A stretch of DNA of 61,333 bases from assembly GCA_902168085.1 (NCBI GenBank), contig CABHOP010000093.1, positions 1-61,333 of the forward strand. The letters are read 5' to 3'. The position numbers and the translations under genes are program-made. The notes under the pieces are model-generated. The model was not told the origin of the DNA and made no database searches. It saw only the letters and a list, made by a program, of their open reading frames with translations. The stretch comes from an uncultured Bacteroides sp. (GTDB lineage: Bacteria; Bacteroidota; Bacteroidia; Chitinophagales; Chitinophagaceae). Positions 47,053 to 54,961 of this stretch are shown one piece after another; the stretch's first letter is position 1, and every line of letters begins with the position of its first letter.

Positions 47053-47579
47053 GGTTTAAGCTGCGCCGCCAATGTTCTGATGGCACGCTCTGCATAATAT
47101 AACTGGGCCTCCATAGCCTCGCCTGTTGTTTTTATTTTTCCTTTATATAGTACTTTTCCATTCTGCACGATGGCCATGTATGCATATATATCCTCTATGC
47201 CTTGCTCGGGTACAGGTGTGGCATAGCCTGTAATGCCTATGCCTACCTGGCTGCAAAACATACCGCATACGTTTGCAGCCATCTCTACGGCGATATTATT
47301 GGCTACTGCATTGCAGGCGTCTGCCTGTATCGGTTCAATATTCAGATGCCTTGTTTTCTGTGCAGTATTGTATGCGGTAATGCCGCCATGGTAAAAACAA
47401 CGTGCATCTGTAGCCGCGCTTAATAATAACTGTATGAAACCGGACGTGACGCTTTCAGCAACGGCTATGGTCTGCTGATGGTCTATGCAATATTGCCTTA
47501 TAGTAGCAAAATAAGGTTGCAGCCGCTCTGCGATATGTTGAAGCGTTACCTGTTCTTTTTTTACTTCTTCCTTTGCCAT
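47043..47579 (-). CDS. CinA C-terminal domain protein (nicotinamide-nucleotide amidohydrolase-like)
   Basis: 178 aa, just the C-terminal amidohydrolase domain of CinA, which deamidates NMN in the pyridine nucleotide salvage. TIAVAESVTSGFIQLLLS and FYHGGITAYNTAQKTRHL are the family signature, with VGIGITGYATP near residue 110. The stand-alone form is widespread. It is divergent from the broken pyrophosphatase, sharing a 63-bp intergenic gap. Confidence 0.85.
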   Translation of the reverse strand: MAKEEVKKEQVTLQHIAERLQPYFATIRQYCIDHQQTIAVAESVTSGFIQLLLSAATDARCFYHGGITAYNTAQKTRHLNIEPIQADACNAVANNIAVEMAANVCGMFCSQVGIGITGYATPVPEQGIEDIYAYMAIVQNGKVLYKGKIKTTGEAMEAQLYYAERAIRTLAAQLKPKK

Positions 47580-47642
47580 ACTCTATACCTGCTAAAGAAT
47601 TATACCAACATCACTGGCATAATTTTTCACTCATTTATTCAT

Positions 47643-48148
47643 ATGAAACTACCACCGCCTACAGATGAAAACGGCCACCTGAACGTGGTAATAGAGACTC
47701 CGCGTGGCAGCCGCAATAAGTATAAATATGATGAGGCTACCGGCCTCTTTATGTTAGGTAAAATACTGCCGGCAGGTTCTGTTTTCCGGTAGATTTTGGT
47801 TTCGTGCCGGACACAAAAGTGGAAGATGGCGATCCGTTGGATGTAATGGTTTATACAGAAGACACATTGGTTACAGGCTGTCTTGCTCAGTGTCGCCCTA
47901 TAGGTATCATAGAAGTGGAGCAGAGCAAGAATGGGAAACCGGTACGGAATGACCGGGTTGTAGCTATACCGGTTCTTTCAAAAGTGTATGAGCCTATTCG
48001 TTTGATAGATGAACTGCCGAAGGTCTTGGTAAAAGAATGGGTCACCTTCTTTGCCTATTACCAGCAGATGAACGGTAATAGTTTTAGGGTATTGGATATA
48101 AAAGATGGGAATGCTGCTATGGAAGCAGTGAGAAAAATCATATCATAA
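47643..48148 (+). pseudogene. ppa: inorganic pyrophosphatase (family I), frameshifted
   Basis: Soluble PPase hydrolyses PPi. The first part (ATG 47643, KLPPPTDENGHLNVVIETPRG and NKYKYDEATG) runs to LPAGSVFR then stops at 47792. The second part, in the -1 frame from about 47786, reads PVDFGFVPDTKVEDGDPLDVMVY, which contains the metal-binding DGDPLD motif, and ends at 48148. Adding one T to the TTTT run at 47782-47785 joins them as AGSVFPVDFGFVPDT and gives a normal-length protein of about 168 residues. This is either a real inactivating mutation or a sequence error. It is followed 10 bp on by the Fpg/Nei gene. Confidence 0.88.
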
Positions 48149-48158
48149 ATCAGAGCAC

Positions 48159-48890
48159 ATGCCGGAAGGTCCTTCAATAGTCATTTTAAAAGAAGCTGTA
48201 GCAGCCTTCAAGCGCAAGAAGGTATTGCAGGTATCGGGCAATAGTAAACAAGATATACAGCGCCTTGCTAATAAAACTATTATAGATTTCAAGAGTTGGG
48301 GTAAACACTTCCTGATATGCTTTAAGGGGTTTACAGTACGCATACACTTCCTGTTGTTTGGCTCTTATACTATAAATGAGCGCAAGCAAACGGCGCCAAG
48401 GTTGCGGCTGCAATTTTCAAATGGCGAGATCAGTTTTTACAGTTGCTCGTTGAAGATCATAGAAGAAGCGCTGGATGATGTGTATGACTGGAGTGCCGAT
48501 GTGATGGCGGATGACTGGAGTGCTGCTAAGGCCAAAAAGAAATTGAAAGCGCATCCGGATATGCTGGTATGCGATGCACTGCTGAACCAGGATATATTTG
48601 CAGGTTCCGGTAATATCATCAAGAATGAAGTGCTGTATCGTATAAAGGTGCACCCTAAGAGCCTTGTTGGCGCCTTGCCTGCCAAACAATTGAACGATAT
48701 GGTACGTGAAGCTCGTGCATATGCTTTCGACTTTCTGGAATGGAAGAAAAAATACGAACTGAAAAAACATTGGCTGGCGCATACTAAGAAAATATGCCAT
48801 CGTTGCGATTTGCCTATCATTAAAGAATACCTGGGTAAAACCAACCGACGTACTTTTTACTGCGATAACTGCCAGGTGCTATATACATAA
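48159..48890 (+). CDS. Fpg/Nei family DNA glycosylase
   Basis: 243 aa base-excision enzyme. MPEGPSIV begins with the catalytic Pro2 and Glu3 of the family; Lys in KSWGKHFLICF is the beta-hairpin Lys. The H2TH domain includes LLNQDIFAGSGNIIKNEVLYR, and the C-terminal zinc finger (CHRC ... CDNC) includes the conserved Arg in NRRTFYC. It removes oxidised pyrimidines (Nei) or purines (Fpg); the short length leans to Nei-like. It starts 10 bp after ppa and ends one base before the convergent DUF72 gene. Confidence 0.88.
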   Translation: MPEGPSIVILKEAVAAFKRKKVLQVSGNSKQDIQRLANKTIIDFKSWGKHFLICFKGFTVRIHFLLFGSYTINERKQTAPRLRLQFSNGEISFYSCSLKIIEEALDDVYDWSADVMADDWSAAKAKKKLKAHPDMLVCDALLNQDIFAGSGNIIKNEVLYRIKVHPKSLVGALPAKQLNDMVREARAYAFDFLEWKKKYELKKHWLAHTKKICHRCDLPIIKEYLGKTNRRTFYCDNCQVLYT

Positions 48891-49622
48891 CTACTTCAGC
48901 AGTTCCTCCAGTTTCAATGCATTCTCTATAGCTATACCATTCATTGTATTATTGAAATAAGCCCAAATGGTATGCCCTTCTTTTAGCCATGCTTTAAACT
49001 TATCTGCAAAATCTTTTAACTGGCTATCTGAGTAAGAAGAGCCATATAATTCTTTCGGGCCATGAAAGCGCACATAAATATTCCCGGATGTTACCATTTC
49101 AGAATAAGGAAACCCAACACCCGATTGTGATATGACCCATGCGATGTCATAATTTGCCATCAGGTCGAGCGCGTCGTTTTCCATCCATGTGTCGTGTCGG
49201 GCTTCCAGGGCAAATGCATAACCTTTGTACTGCTTCTTAAGTAATTCGAAAAAATAGCCCACAATATCGTAGTCAAACTTTACAGAAGCCGGTAGTTGTA
49301 TCAATACCGGTCCCATCTTTTCTTTAATAGGTGCAAACAGGTTGAAAAATCGTTCTAATGGTTCTTCCGGCTCTTTCAATCTTTTTATATGCGTTAAATA
49401 CCTGCTTATTTTAGGGCAGAAAGTAAACGTATCCGGCACTTTTTCTGCCCATTTCAGCACGGTTTCGGCTTTGGGTAACCGATAAAAGCTGCTATTGATT
49501 TCTGTTGTGTCAAACGTTTTGGAATAATGTTCCAGCCAGTCGGTCGCTTTCAGTTCGTTGGGATAGAATGTTCCTTTCCATTCTTTATAACTCCATCCGG
49601 ATGTGCCAATATGAACCTTCAT
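48891..49622 (-). CDS. DUF72 family protein (TIM-barrel)
   Basis: 243 aa from ATG 49622. The opening KVHIGTSGWSYKEWKGTFYP is the DUF72 signature; TFTFCPKISRYLTHIKRLK, LIQLPASVKFDYD and the late YVRFHGPKELYGSSYSD are conserved across the family. DUF72 has a TIM-barrel fold resembling endonuclease IV, with unknown activity. An in-frame start 111 bp upstream would add a basic, unlikely extension. It is convergent with the glycosylase without a gap and divergent from the ECF sigma gene. Confidence 0.85.
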   Translation of the reverse strand: MKVHIGTSGWSYKEWKGTFYPNELKATDWLEHYSKTFDTTEINSSFYRLPKAETVLKWAEKVPDTFTFCPKISRYLTHIKRLKEPEEPLERFFNLFAPIKEKMGPVLIQLPASVKFDYDIVGYFFELLKKQYKGYAFALEARHDTWMENDALDLMANYDIAWVISQSGVGFPYSEMVTSGNIYVRFHGPKELYGSSYSDSQLKDFADKFKAWLKEGHTIWAYFNNTMNGIAIENALKLEELLK

Positions 49623-49786
49623 ATGGCATAGAATAAAAGATTGGTGCCACCGATGCGCTTTTGCACGCCGTTCCCGTCTTTTCCGGTTTGTATTACAATC
49701 CGTCAAGGCTTTGTTGTTTTTCTGTTTTACCAAGCAGATTATGCATTAGTTTTATTTACTTTGCGTCAATTTTCGGATAAGACCAG

Positions 49787-50344
49787 ATGCCTGCGTTAGA
49801 AAATGCATTTAAAGAGCTGTTTGAGAGGGAGTATAACAACCTTTGCAGGCATGCCATGTCTTATATGCAGGATAGCCACCTGGCAGAAGACGTTGTGCAG
49901 GAAACTTTCGTAAAATTCTGGGAACAGAAAAAAGACCTGGTAGATTCTGCCAACGCCCGCTTTTACCTTATTACCGCTGTTCGTAACAATTGCATCACAG
50001 CGCTAAGGAAACAAAACAGTTCGGGCATACACTTTACCGAGAACACACCGGAGCCTACACCCGAACCATTTATCACCAACCGCCAGCGAACGGAAGATGC
50101 CGATGAGCATACTCGGAAGATACAAGCAGCACTGGACCAGTTACCACCCAAATGCAAAGAGGTTTTTTTGCTGGTAAAACTGCATGGCCTTAGCTATAAG
50201 CAAGCTGCAGAAACGCTGGATCTTTCGGTAAAAACGGTAGAAAACCAGATGGGTAAAGCCATCAAAACATTGCGCGATTTTGTAAAAGCAGGCGCTGCTA
50301 TTTCGTTTTTTGTATTATTCATTAAAAATATATTATTCCCATAG
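49787..50344 (+). CDS. ECF RNA polymerase sigma factor
   Basis: 185 aa. Region 2 (about 8-75: LFEREYNNLCRHAMSYM and AEDVVQETFVKFWEQ) and region 4 (about 115-165: LDQLPPKCKEVFLLVKLHGLSYKQAAETL and VKTVENQMGKA) are clear, with no region 3, typical of the extracytoplasmic-function class of Bacteroidota ('Bacteroides expansion' type). It ends in a hydrophobic tail (FFVLFIKNILFP). It heads the fecR-receptor locus: its anti-sigma gene starts 45 bp downstream. The stop codon is embedded in the candidate ECF promoter motif. Confidence 0.93.
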   Translation: MPALENAFKELFEREYNNLCRHAMSYMQDSHLAEDVVQETFVKFWEQKKDLVDSANARFYLITAVRNNCITALRKQNSSGIHFTENTPEPTPEPFITNRQRTEDADEHTRKIQAALDQLPPKCKEVFLLVKLHGLSYKQAAETLDLSVKTVENQMGKAIKTLRDFVKAGAAISFFVLFIKNILFP

Positions 50345-50370
50345 GGGTTTTAACCGTCCTATGCGTTTTA
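50341..50370 (+). promoter_or_regulatory. candidate ECF-type promoter, site 1
   Basis: ATAGGGGTT at 50341-50349, a 12-bp spacer, and TGCGTTTTA at 50362-50370, between the sigma gene and fecR. An equivalent motif with the same spacing precedes the second receptor at 54910. Confidence 0.65.
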
Positions 50371-50389
50371 TATAAGCAAAGCAGGAAAG

Positions 50390-51364
50390 ATGAACGAGCA
50401 GATAGATATCATTATTGCCAAAAAGCTATCGGGTGAAGCTACCGCAGAAGAAATGCGCGAGCTGGAAGCCTGGCTGGCTGCTGATGCCCGGCACAAGGCC
50501 GAGTATGAGCAGATAATGAAGCTATGGCAATCGGATGCCCTGTTTAGCACCCAAAGCTTTGATACTGCCGCTGCCTGGCAGAAAGTGGCCGGTAAAACAA
50601 TTACTACCGCTACCCCTGAAAGGCAAAAGACCGTGAAATTCCCGCTATGGGGCAAATACCTCGTTGCTGCGGCAGCCATCCTGCTGGCAGGTATTTTCAT
50701 CATAAAGCCATTTTCACAAACGGCAATGGTAGAAATAGCGGCTACGAATGATAATATAGATATAGTGCTGCCGGATAGCTCGCACATCACACTAAGAAGA
50801 GGCAGCAAAATAACCTACCCCGAAGTGTTTGCTGGCCATCAAAGAAATGTATCGCTGGATGGCGAAGCGTATTTCCAGGTAGCAAGAGATGAAAGCAAGC
50901 CTTTTGTTATAGACGCAGGGGCCGCATCGGTGAAAGTATTGGGCACTTCGTTTGATGTGGTATGCGATGAAACAACTGCAAGCGTAAAAGTAACCAGCGG
51001 CAAGGTGCAAATGACATCGGCAAAAAATAAGCAAGCCTACGTAATACTCACTAAAGGGGAGCAAGGCGACCTGAAAGCCGATAAACTGACGGAAGCCCCT
51101 ATTACGGACAGCAATTTCCTTTTCTGGAAAGATAAGGTGCTTGAATATGACAGCCAGCCGTTCAGCAAAATCATCGAAGACTTGTCTGTTGTTTACAATG
51201 CTTCCATCAGCATAGACCTTTCTATGGTGCCGCAAGTAACCGAACAGCAGATCACCATCAGTTTCAATAATCAATCATTAGAAGAAGCATTGGATGAATT
51301 GTGCCTGGTAGCACATTGCCAATGGCAACAAAAAGGCAATCAATACGTTATAATGGCAAAGTAG
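50390..51364 (+). CDS. FecR family anti-sigma factor
   Basis: 324 aa. A cytoplasmic N-terminal domain (about 1-80, EQIDIIIAKKLSGEATAEEMRELEAWL) binds the sigma factor; a single membrane helix (about 85-105; YLVAAAAILLAGIFIIKPF) leads to a periplasmic FecR domain with DGEAYFQVARDESKPF and VKVLGTSFDVV, then a DUF4974 C-terminal domain. It is expected to read the state of the STN domain of the receptor encoded 3 bp downstream and to hold or release the sigma factor. Confidence 0.93.
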   Translation: MNEQIDIIIAKKLSGEATAEEMRELEAWLAADARHKAEYEQIMKLWQSDALFSTQSFDTAAAWQKVAGKTITTATPERQKTVKFPLWGKYLVAAAAILLAGIFIIKPFSQTAMVEIAATNDNIDIVLPDSSHITLRRGSKITYPEVFAGHQRNVSLDGEAYFQVARDESKPFVIDAGAASVKVLGTSFDVVCDETTASVKVTSGKVQMTSAKNKQAYVILTKGEQGDLKADKLTEAPITDSNFLFWKDKVLEYDSQPFSKIIEDLSVVYNASISIDLSMVPQVTEQQITISFNNQSLEEALDELCLVAHCQWQQKGNQYVIMAK

Positions 51365-51367
51365 CCT

Positions 51368-53947
51368 ATGAGGAAGGGAGTGCTTGTATGCCTTATTTGC
51401 CTGTATTGTGCATTGTGCCAGCTTGCTGCCCGGGCGCAGGCTAGTTTATTATACCAAAAGTACACGCCCTCCTTCACAGAAGGTTCTGTAAAAAGATATA
51501 TACACGATATAGAAAAGCGGTCGGGGATACACATATCCTACAGCACATCTTACGTGGATACCCGAAAAAAAATAAGCTTGCCTGCAACTGAAACAACCGT
51601 AATGGATGCCTTGTTGCGGGTACTGGCTGGGCAACAGGTGGCGCTTAAAGAAAGTGGTAGTAAAATACTTATCATAGCATCTGATGGCAGCACAACAAGA
51701 AATGCAAAGAAAGACAGGGTAACTATTAACGGTTACGTAAAAGAACAGTTGAATAAAGAAGTGCTGATAGGTGCCATGGTATATATACCTGAGCTGGGCA
51801 TAGGCACCACTACCAATAGTTACGGATACTATAGCCTTACCATTCCCGCCGATAGGCATCGGGTACTATGCTCATATATAGGATATAAACCGGACACCCT
51901 GAATATAAATGAATCATCAGACCATCGAAGGGATATCCTGCTTTCACCGCAAAATACGCTGAGTGAAGTAAAAGTGACTACAGATAAAGAAACCTCGCCG
52001 GATCACCTGCACCTGGTATATAACGATATAAAAAGTACGCCTGCCCTGCTGGGGGAGAATGACATCATGCGTTCCCTGCAATATATTGCCGGTGTACAGG
52101 GTGGTGTGGATGGCAGTAGCAGCATTATGGTACGCGGTGGCGACCCGGGCCAAAACCTGAACCTGCTGGATGGCATACCGCTATACCATATAGAGCATTT
52201 TTTCGGCCTGACATCCGTTTTTAATGCAGAGGCTATCAAGTCGGTTGATTTTCATAAAGGTGCGTTTCCATCGCGTTTTGGCGGGCGTTTATCATCGGTA
52301 ATAGATGTGAATACAAAAGATGGTGATATGCAACGCTGGGGTGGTCAGTTTACTATGGGGCTTGTAAAAAGCAGCCTGAATGTGGAAGGCCCTGTCATAA
52401 AAGACAAAGCATCTATTATGTTATCTGCCAGGCGCACATGGCTGGATGTATTATGGCGGCCTTTCACCAACGATTTGATCTTCAATTTCTATGATGTAAA
52501 TGGGAAAGCCAATTACATTTTAAATAAAAACAATCGTCTCTACTTCAGCTTTTATAATGGCAGAGATGGCCTCGGCATTTCGTCAAACGATATAGGATTT
52601 AAAACCAGGTGGGGAAATACAGCATTGAGTACGCGATGGAATACCATTATCAATCCCAAACTATTCCTCAATACTACGGTTGCGTATACACAGTTCAAAT
52701 ACTTGCTGGAAGACAGGTTGCAGGTATTCGAGAACAACGTCATAACAGAAGGGGATGCCTATAAAGGCAGTTCATCTATCAAAGAGCTATCACTCCGTCT
52801 TCATGCCAACTGGTATGCTACGGCAACCCAGCGTATAGAGTTTGGTGCCAATATATCTGTGTCATCATTTGTGCCTACAGATATGCAGCTGACTTCAACA
52901 GGAATAATGAGCGGTGTGCGGCCCGATAAGTTTAAATCAAATGAATTTGTAGTCTTTGCAGAAGATGAGGTGAAAATTAATGATAAATGGGTCATCCGTC
53001 CCGGACTGCATTTTGCCAACTGGTTCAGCAATCGTTTTAATTATTCAAGCATACAGCCCCGCTTTTATACAAGTTACAAGCTCTTTCCCCGTCACAGTAT
53101 CTACGCATCCTACTCACAGATGGCGCAATTCCTGCACCTTATCAGCAGTACTTCGTACGGCTTACCTACTGACTTTTGGCTTCCCAGCTCATCGCGTGTA
53201 GAGCCTGAAGAGGCATCGTTGGTTACGCTGGGTTACGTCGGGAAACCATCCAAAGCTATTTCTTATAACCTGGAAGGGTATTATAAAGACATACAGAATA
53301 CGACTACTTACAACGTGGGTAAAAACCTGTTTGACAATACGCTGCAGTGGGATGAGAAAATAGTACAAGGTACAGGGTGGAGCTATGGCTTAGAAGCATC
53401 TGTAAAAGCCAGGCTGGGGCCTTTCACTTTTGGTTCGGCCTATACATGGTCGCGCACGTGGCGCAAGTTCGCACAATTGAATGGTGGCAAAGCCTTTCCG
53501 TATAGGTTCGACAGGCAGCATAATTTTAAAGCTACCTTATTATTCCAACCATCAGAAAAGTTTGATGCTGCAGCCAGCTGGACCTACATGAGTGGTGAAG
53601 CCATTACACTACCCGACCAGATATACCCCGACTTTGATAATAACCTGCTTATATCACCGGCGCCGGGTGTGTCAAGTGCAAGGTACACGTACAATTTTGT
53701 GGCATGGAACAACTACAGGCTCCCTGCTATCCACAGGTTGGATATAGGGTTGAATTTCACCAAGAAGAAAAGGAAATATTACGAGCGTACATGGTCTATA
53801 GGCGTATTCAATGCCTATGGAAGACGGAATGTATTATTTGTAGAACTGGTAAATGAATCCGCTGATGCAAGCGATGCCAGCATCAAGCTGAAGGGCATGA
53901 GCATATTCCAGTATATACCGTATATAAGCTATAAACTAAAATTCTAA
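51368..53947 (+). CDS. TonB-dependent receptor with STN signalling domain (receptor 1)
   Basis: 859 aa. Signal peptide to ARAQA (about 25), an STN domain (about 30-105; SVKRYIHDIEKRSGIHISYS) that contacts FecR, a CarboxypepD_reg-like domain (about 118-200; GAMVYIPELGIGTTTNSYGYYSLTI), a plug (about 215-330; VRGGDPGQNLNLLDGIPLYH) and a beta-barrel ending in YISYKLKF. The STN domain is lacking in the second receptor. The gene begins 3 bp after fecR and ends 2 bp before a DUF4249 lipoprotein, so one transcript is certain. The transported ligand is unknown. Confidence 0.92.
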   Translation: MRKGVLVCLICLYCALCQLAARAQASLLYQKYTPSFTEGSVKRYIHDIEKRSGIHISYSTSYVDTRKKISLPATETTVMDALLRVLAGQQVALKESGSKILIIASDGSTTRNAKKDRVTINGYVKEQLNKEVLIGAMVYIPELGIGTTTNSYGYYSLTIPADRHRVLCSYIGYKPDTLNINESSDHRRDILLSPQNTLSEVKVTTDKETSPDHLHLVYNDIKSTPALLGENDIMRSLQYIAGVQGGVDGSSSIMVRGGDPGQNLNLLDGIPLYHIEHFFGLTSVFNAEAIKSVDFHKGAFPSRFGGRLSSVIDVNTKDGDMQRWGGQFTMGLVKSSLNVEGPVIKDKASIMLSARRTWLDVLWRPFTNDLIFNFYDVNGKANYILNKNNRLYFSFYNGRDGLGISSNDIGFKTRWGNTALSTRWNTIINPKLFLNTTVAYTQFKYLLEDRLQVFENNVITEGDAYKGSSSIKELSLRLHANWYATATQRIEFGANISVSSFVPTDMQLTSTGIMSGVRPDKFKSNEFVVFAEDEVKINDKWVIRPGLHFANWFSNRFNYSSIQPRFYTSYKLFPRHSIYASYSQMAQFLHLISSTSYGLPTDFWLPSSSRVEPEEASLVTLGYVGKPSKAISYNLEGYYKDIQNTTTYNVGKNLFDNTLQWDEKIVQGTGWSYGLEASVKARLGPFTFGSAYTWSRTWRKFAQLNGGKAFPYRFDRQHNFKATLLFQPSEKFDAAASWTYMSGEAITLPDQIYPDFDNNLLISPAPGVSSARYTYNFVAWNNYRLPAIHRLDIGLNFTKKKRKYYERTWSIGVFNAYGRRNVLFVELVNESADASDASIKLKGMSIFQYIPYISYKLKF

Positions 53948-53949
53948 CC

Positions 53950-54894
53950 ATGCAGTATACATCGAAAATATACATACTGTTTGCTGTACTTTTTGTGGCC
54001 TGCAGCACTGCATGCCAGAAGGAGTTAAAGCTGCCTGCCATTGGTGGAGAGAAGAAAATAGTGCTGATAGGCGAATTTGTAGCCGGCGATACTTTTTACC
54101 TGCGTGCCGGGCAAAGCATACCGGTATCAAGCAGTGAAAAAAAAGGGTTTCAGTTGTTGGAAGACTTATCTGTAAACTTGAGTAACGGTAGTAATAAGTA
54201 CAACCTTAACAGCTATGTAGATGAGTTTTCATCTATACTATATACCTATCCTTTCAGTAATGCTCAGATAGCAGTGGCGGGCAATACATATCGTGTAGAA
54301 GCCACACATGCCTCCCTGGGCACTGCAACAGCAGAGATTTATATACCCGAACAGGTTGACGCTAAAGTAACAGATACACTATCCGGAAGATATAATAATG
54401 ACAGTGTGATCAAAGTGCGGATACGCATTACCGATCCGGTAGGGAGCGCTAACTATTATGTGATAGAAGCCCTGAAGCAAAAACTCACTATAGTTGGAAA
54501 CGATACAACCTACCATAGGGAATATTCGCGCGATGCATTGTATACCGCAGATAAGAATAGCGAGAACGTACTGGATAATGGTGCGTCTACGCAAAACAAA
54601 CGGATACTTTTAAAAGATTCGAGATTTAACGGCACGGTATACGAAACCGACGTATACGTGTTGCGTACTACTCTTACATACGGTTCTGAAACACTGAAAG
54701 GCCGCAGCATCATCCGAATTAAATCAGTATCAGAGCCGTATTTCCGCTTTCTGAAAGCTTATGAAGTATATGAACCTGCCATCGGGTTTAATACTTTTGA
54801 GCAGCCTGTAAAAATAGAAGGCAACGTAAATGGCGGGCTAGGTATGATAGGCGGTGTATCGCAGGTAGACCATGTACTTTCTTACGATCCATAA
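53950..54894 (+). CDS. DUF4249 lipoprotein 1
   Basis: 314 aa. The signal peptide ends with LFVACSTAC; the lipidated Cys is one of the two nearby. Then KLPAIGGEKKIVLIGEFVAGDTFYLRAGQSIPVSS, typical of the DUF4249 N-terminal Ig-like domain, and a C-terminal domain ending in LGMIGGVSQVDHVL. DUF4249 proteins are found beside TonB receptors in Bacteroidota and probably act as surface partners, in a role like SusD. It begins 2 bp after receptor 1. Confidence 0.85.
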   Translation: MQYTSKIYILFAVLFVACSTACQKELKLPAIGGEKKIVLIGEFVAGDTFYLRAGQSIPVSSSEKKGFQLLEDLSVNLSNGSNKYNLNSYVDEFSSILYTYPFSNAQIAVAGNTYRVEATHASLGTATAEIYIPEQVDAKVTDTLSGRYNNDSVIKVRIRITDPVGSANYYVIEALKQKLTIVGNDTTYHREYSRDALYTADKNSENVLDNGASTQNKRILLKDSRFNGTVYETDVYVLRTTLTYGSETLKGRSIIRIKSVSEPYFRFLKAYEVYEPAIGFNTFEQPVKIEGNVNGGLGMIGGVSQVDHVLSYDP

Positions 54895-54909
54895 TTTTTT
54901 TCCAAGCGT

Positions 54910-54939
54910 ATAGGGGTTAGCAGTACTTTCTGCGTTATA
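54910..54939 (+). promoter_or_regulatory. candidate ECF-type promoter, site 2
   Basis: ATAGGGGTT at 54910-54918, a 12-bp spacer, TGCGTTATA at 54931-54939. It lies 22 bp before the second receptor and repeats site 1 with identical spacing. Confidence 0.65.
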
Positions 54940-54961
54940 CTATCGAACTCCAACCGATAGT
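54939..54961 (+). repeat. 7-bp inverted repeat abutting a start codon
   Basis: ACTATCG 54939-54945 and CGATAGT 54955-54961, directly before the ATG at 54962. It overlaps the -10 side of the ECF-like promoter and could form a hairpin at the ribosome-binding region. Confidence 0.55.

Noticed and set aside
47782-47790. Programmed ribosomal frameshift to produce full-length pyrophosphatase
   Set aside because: No X-XXY-YYZ slippery site or following pseudoknot was seen; a deletion or read error is simpler.
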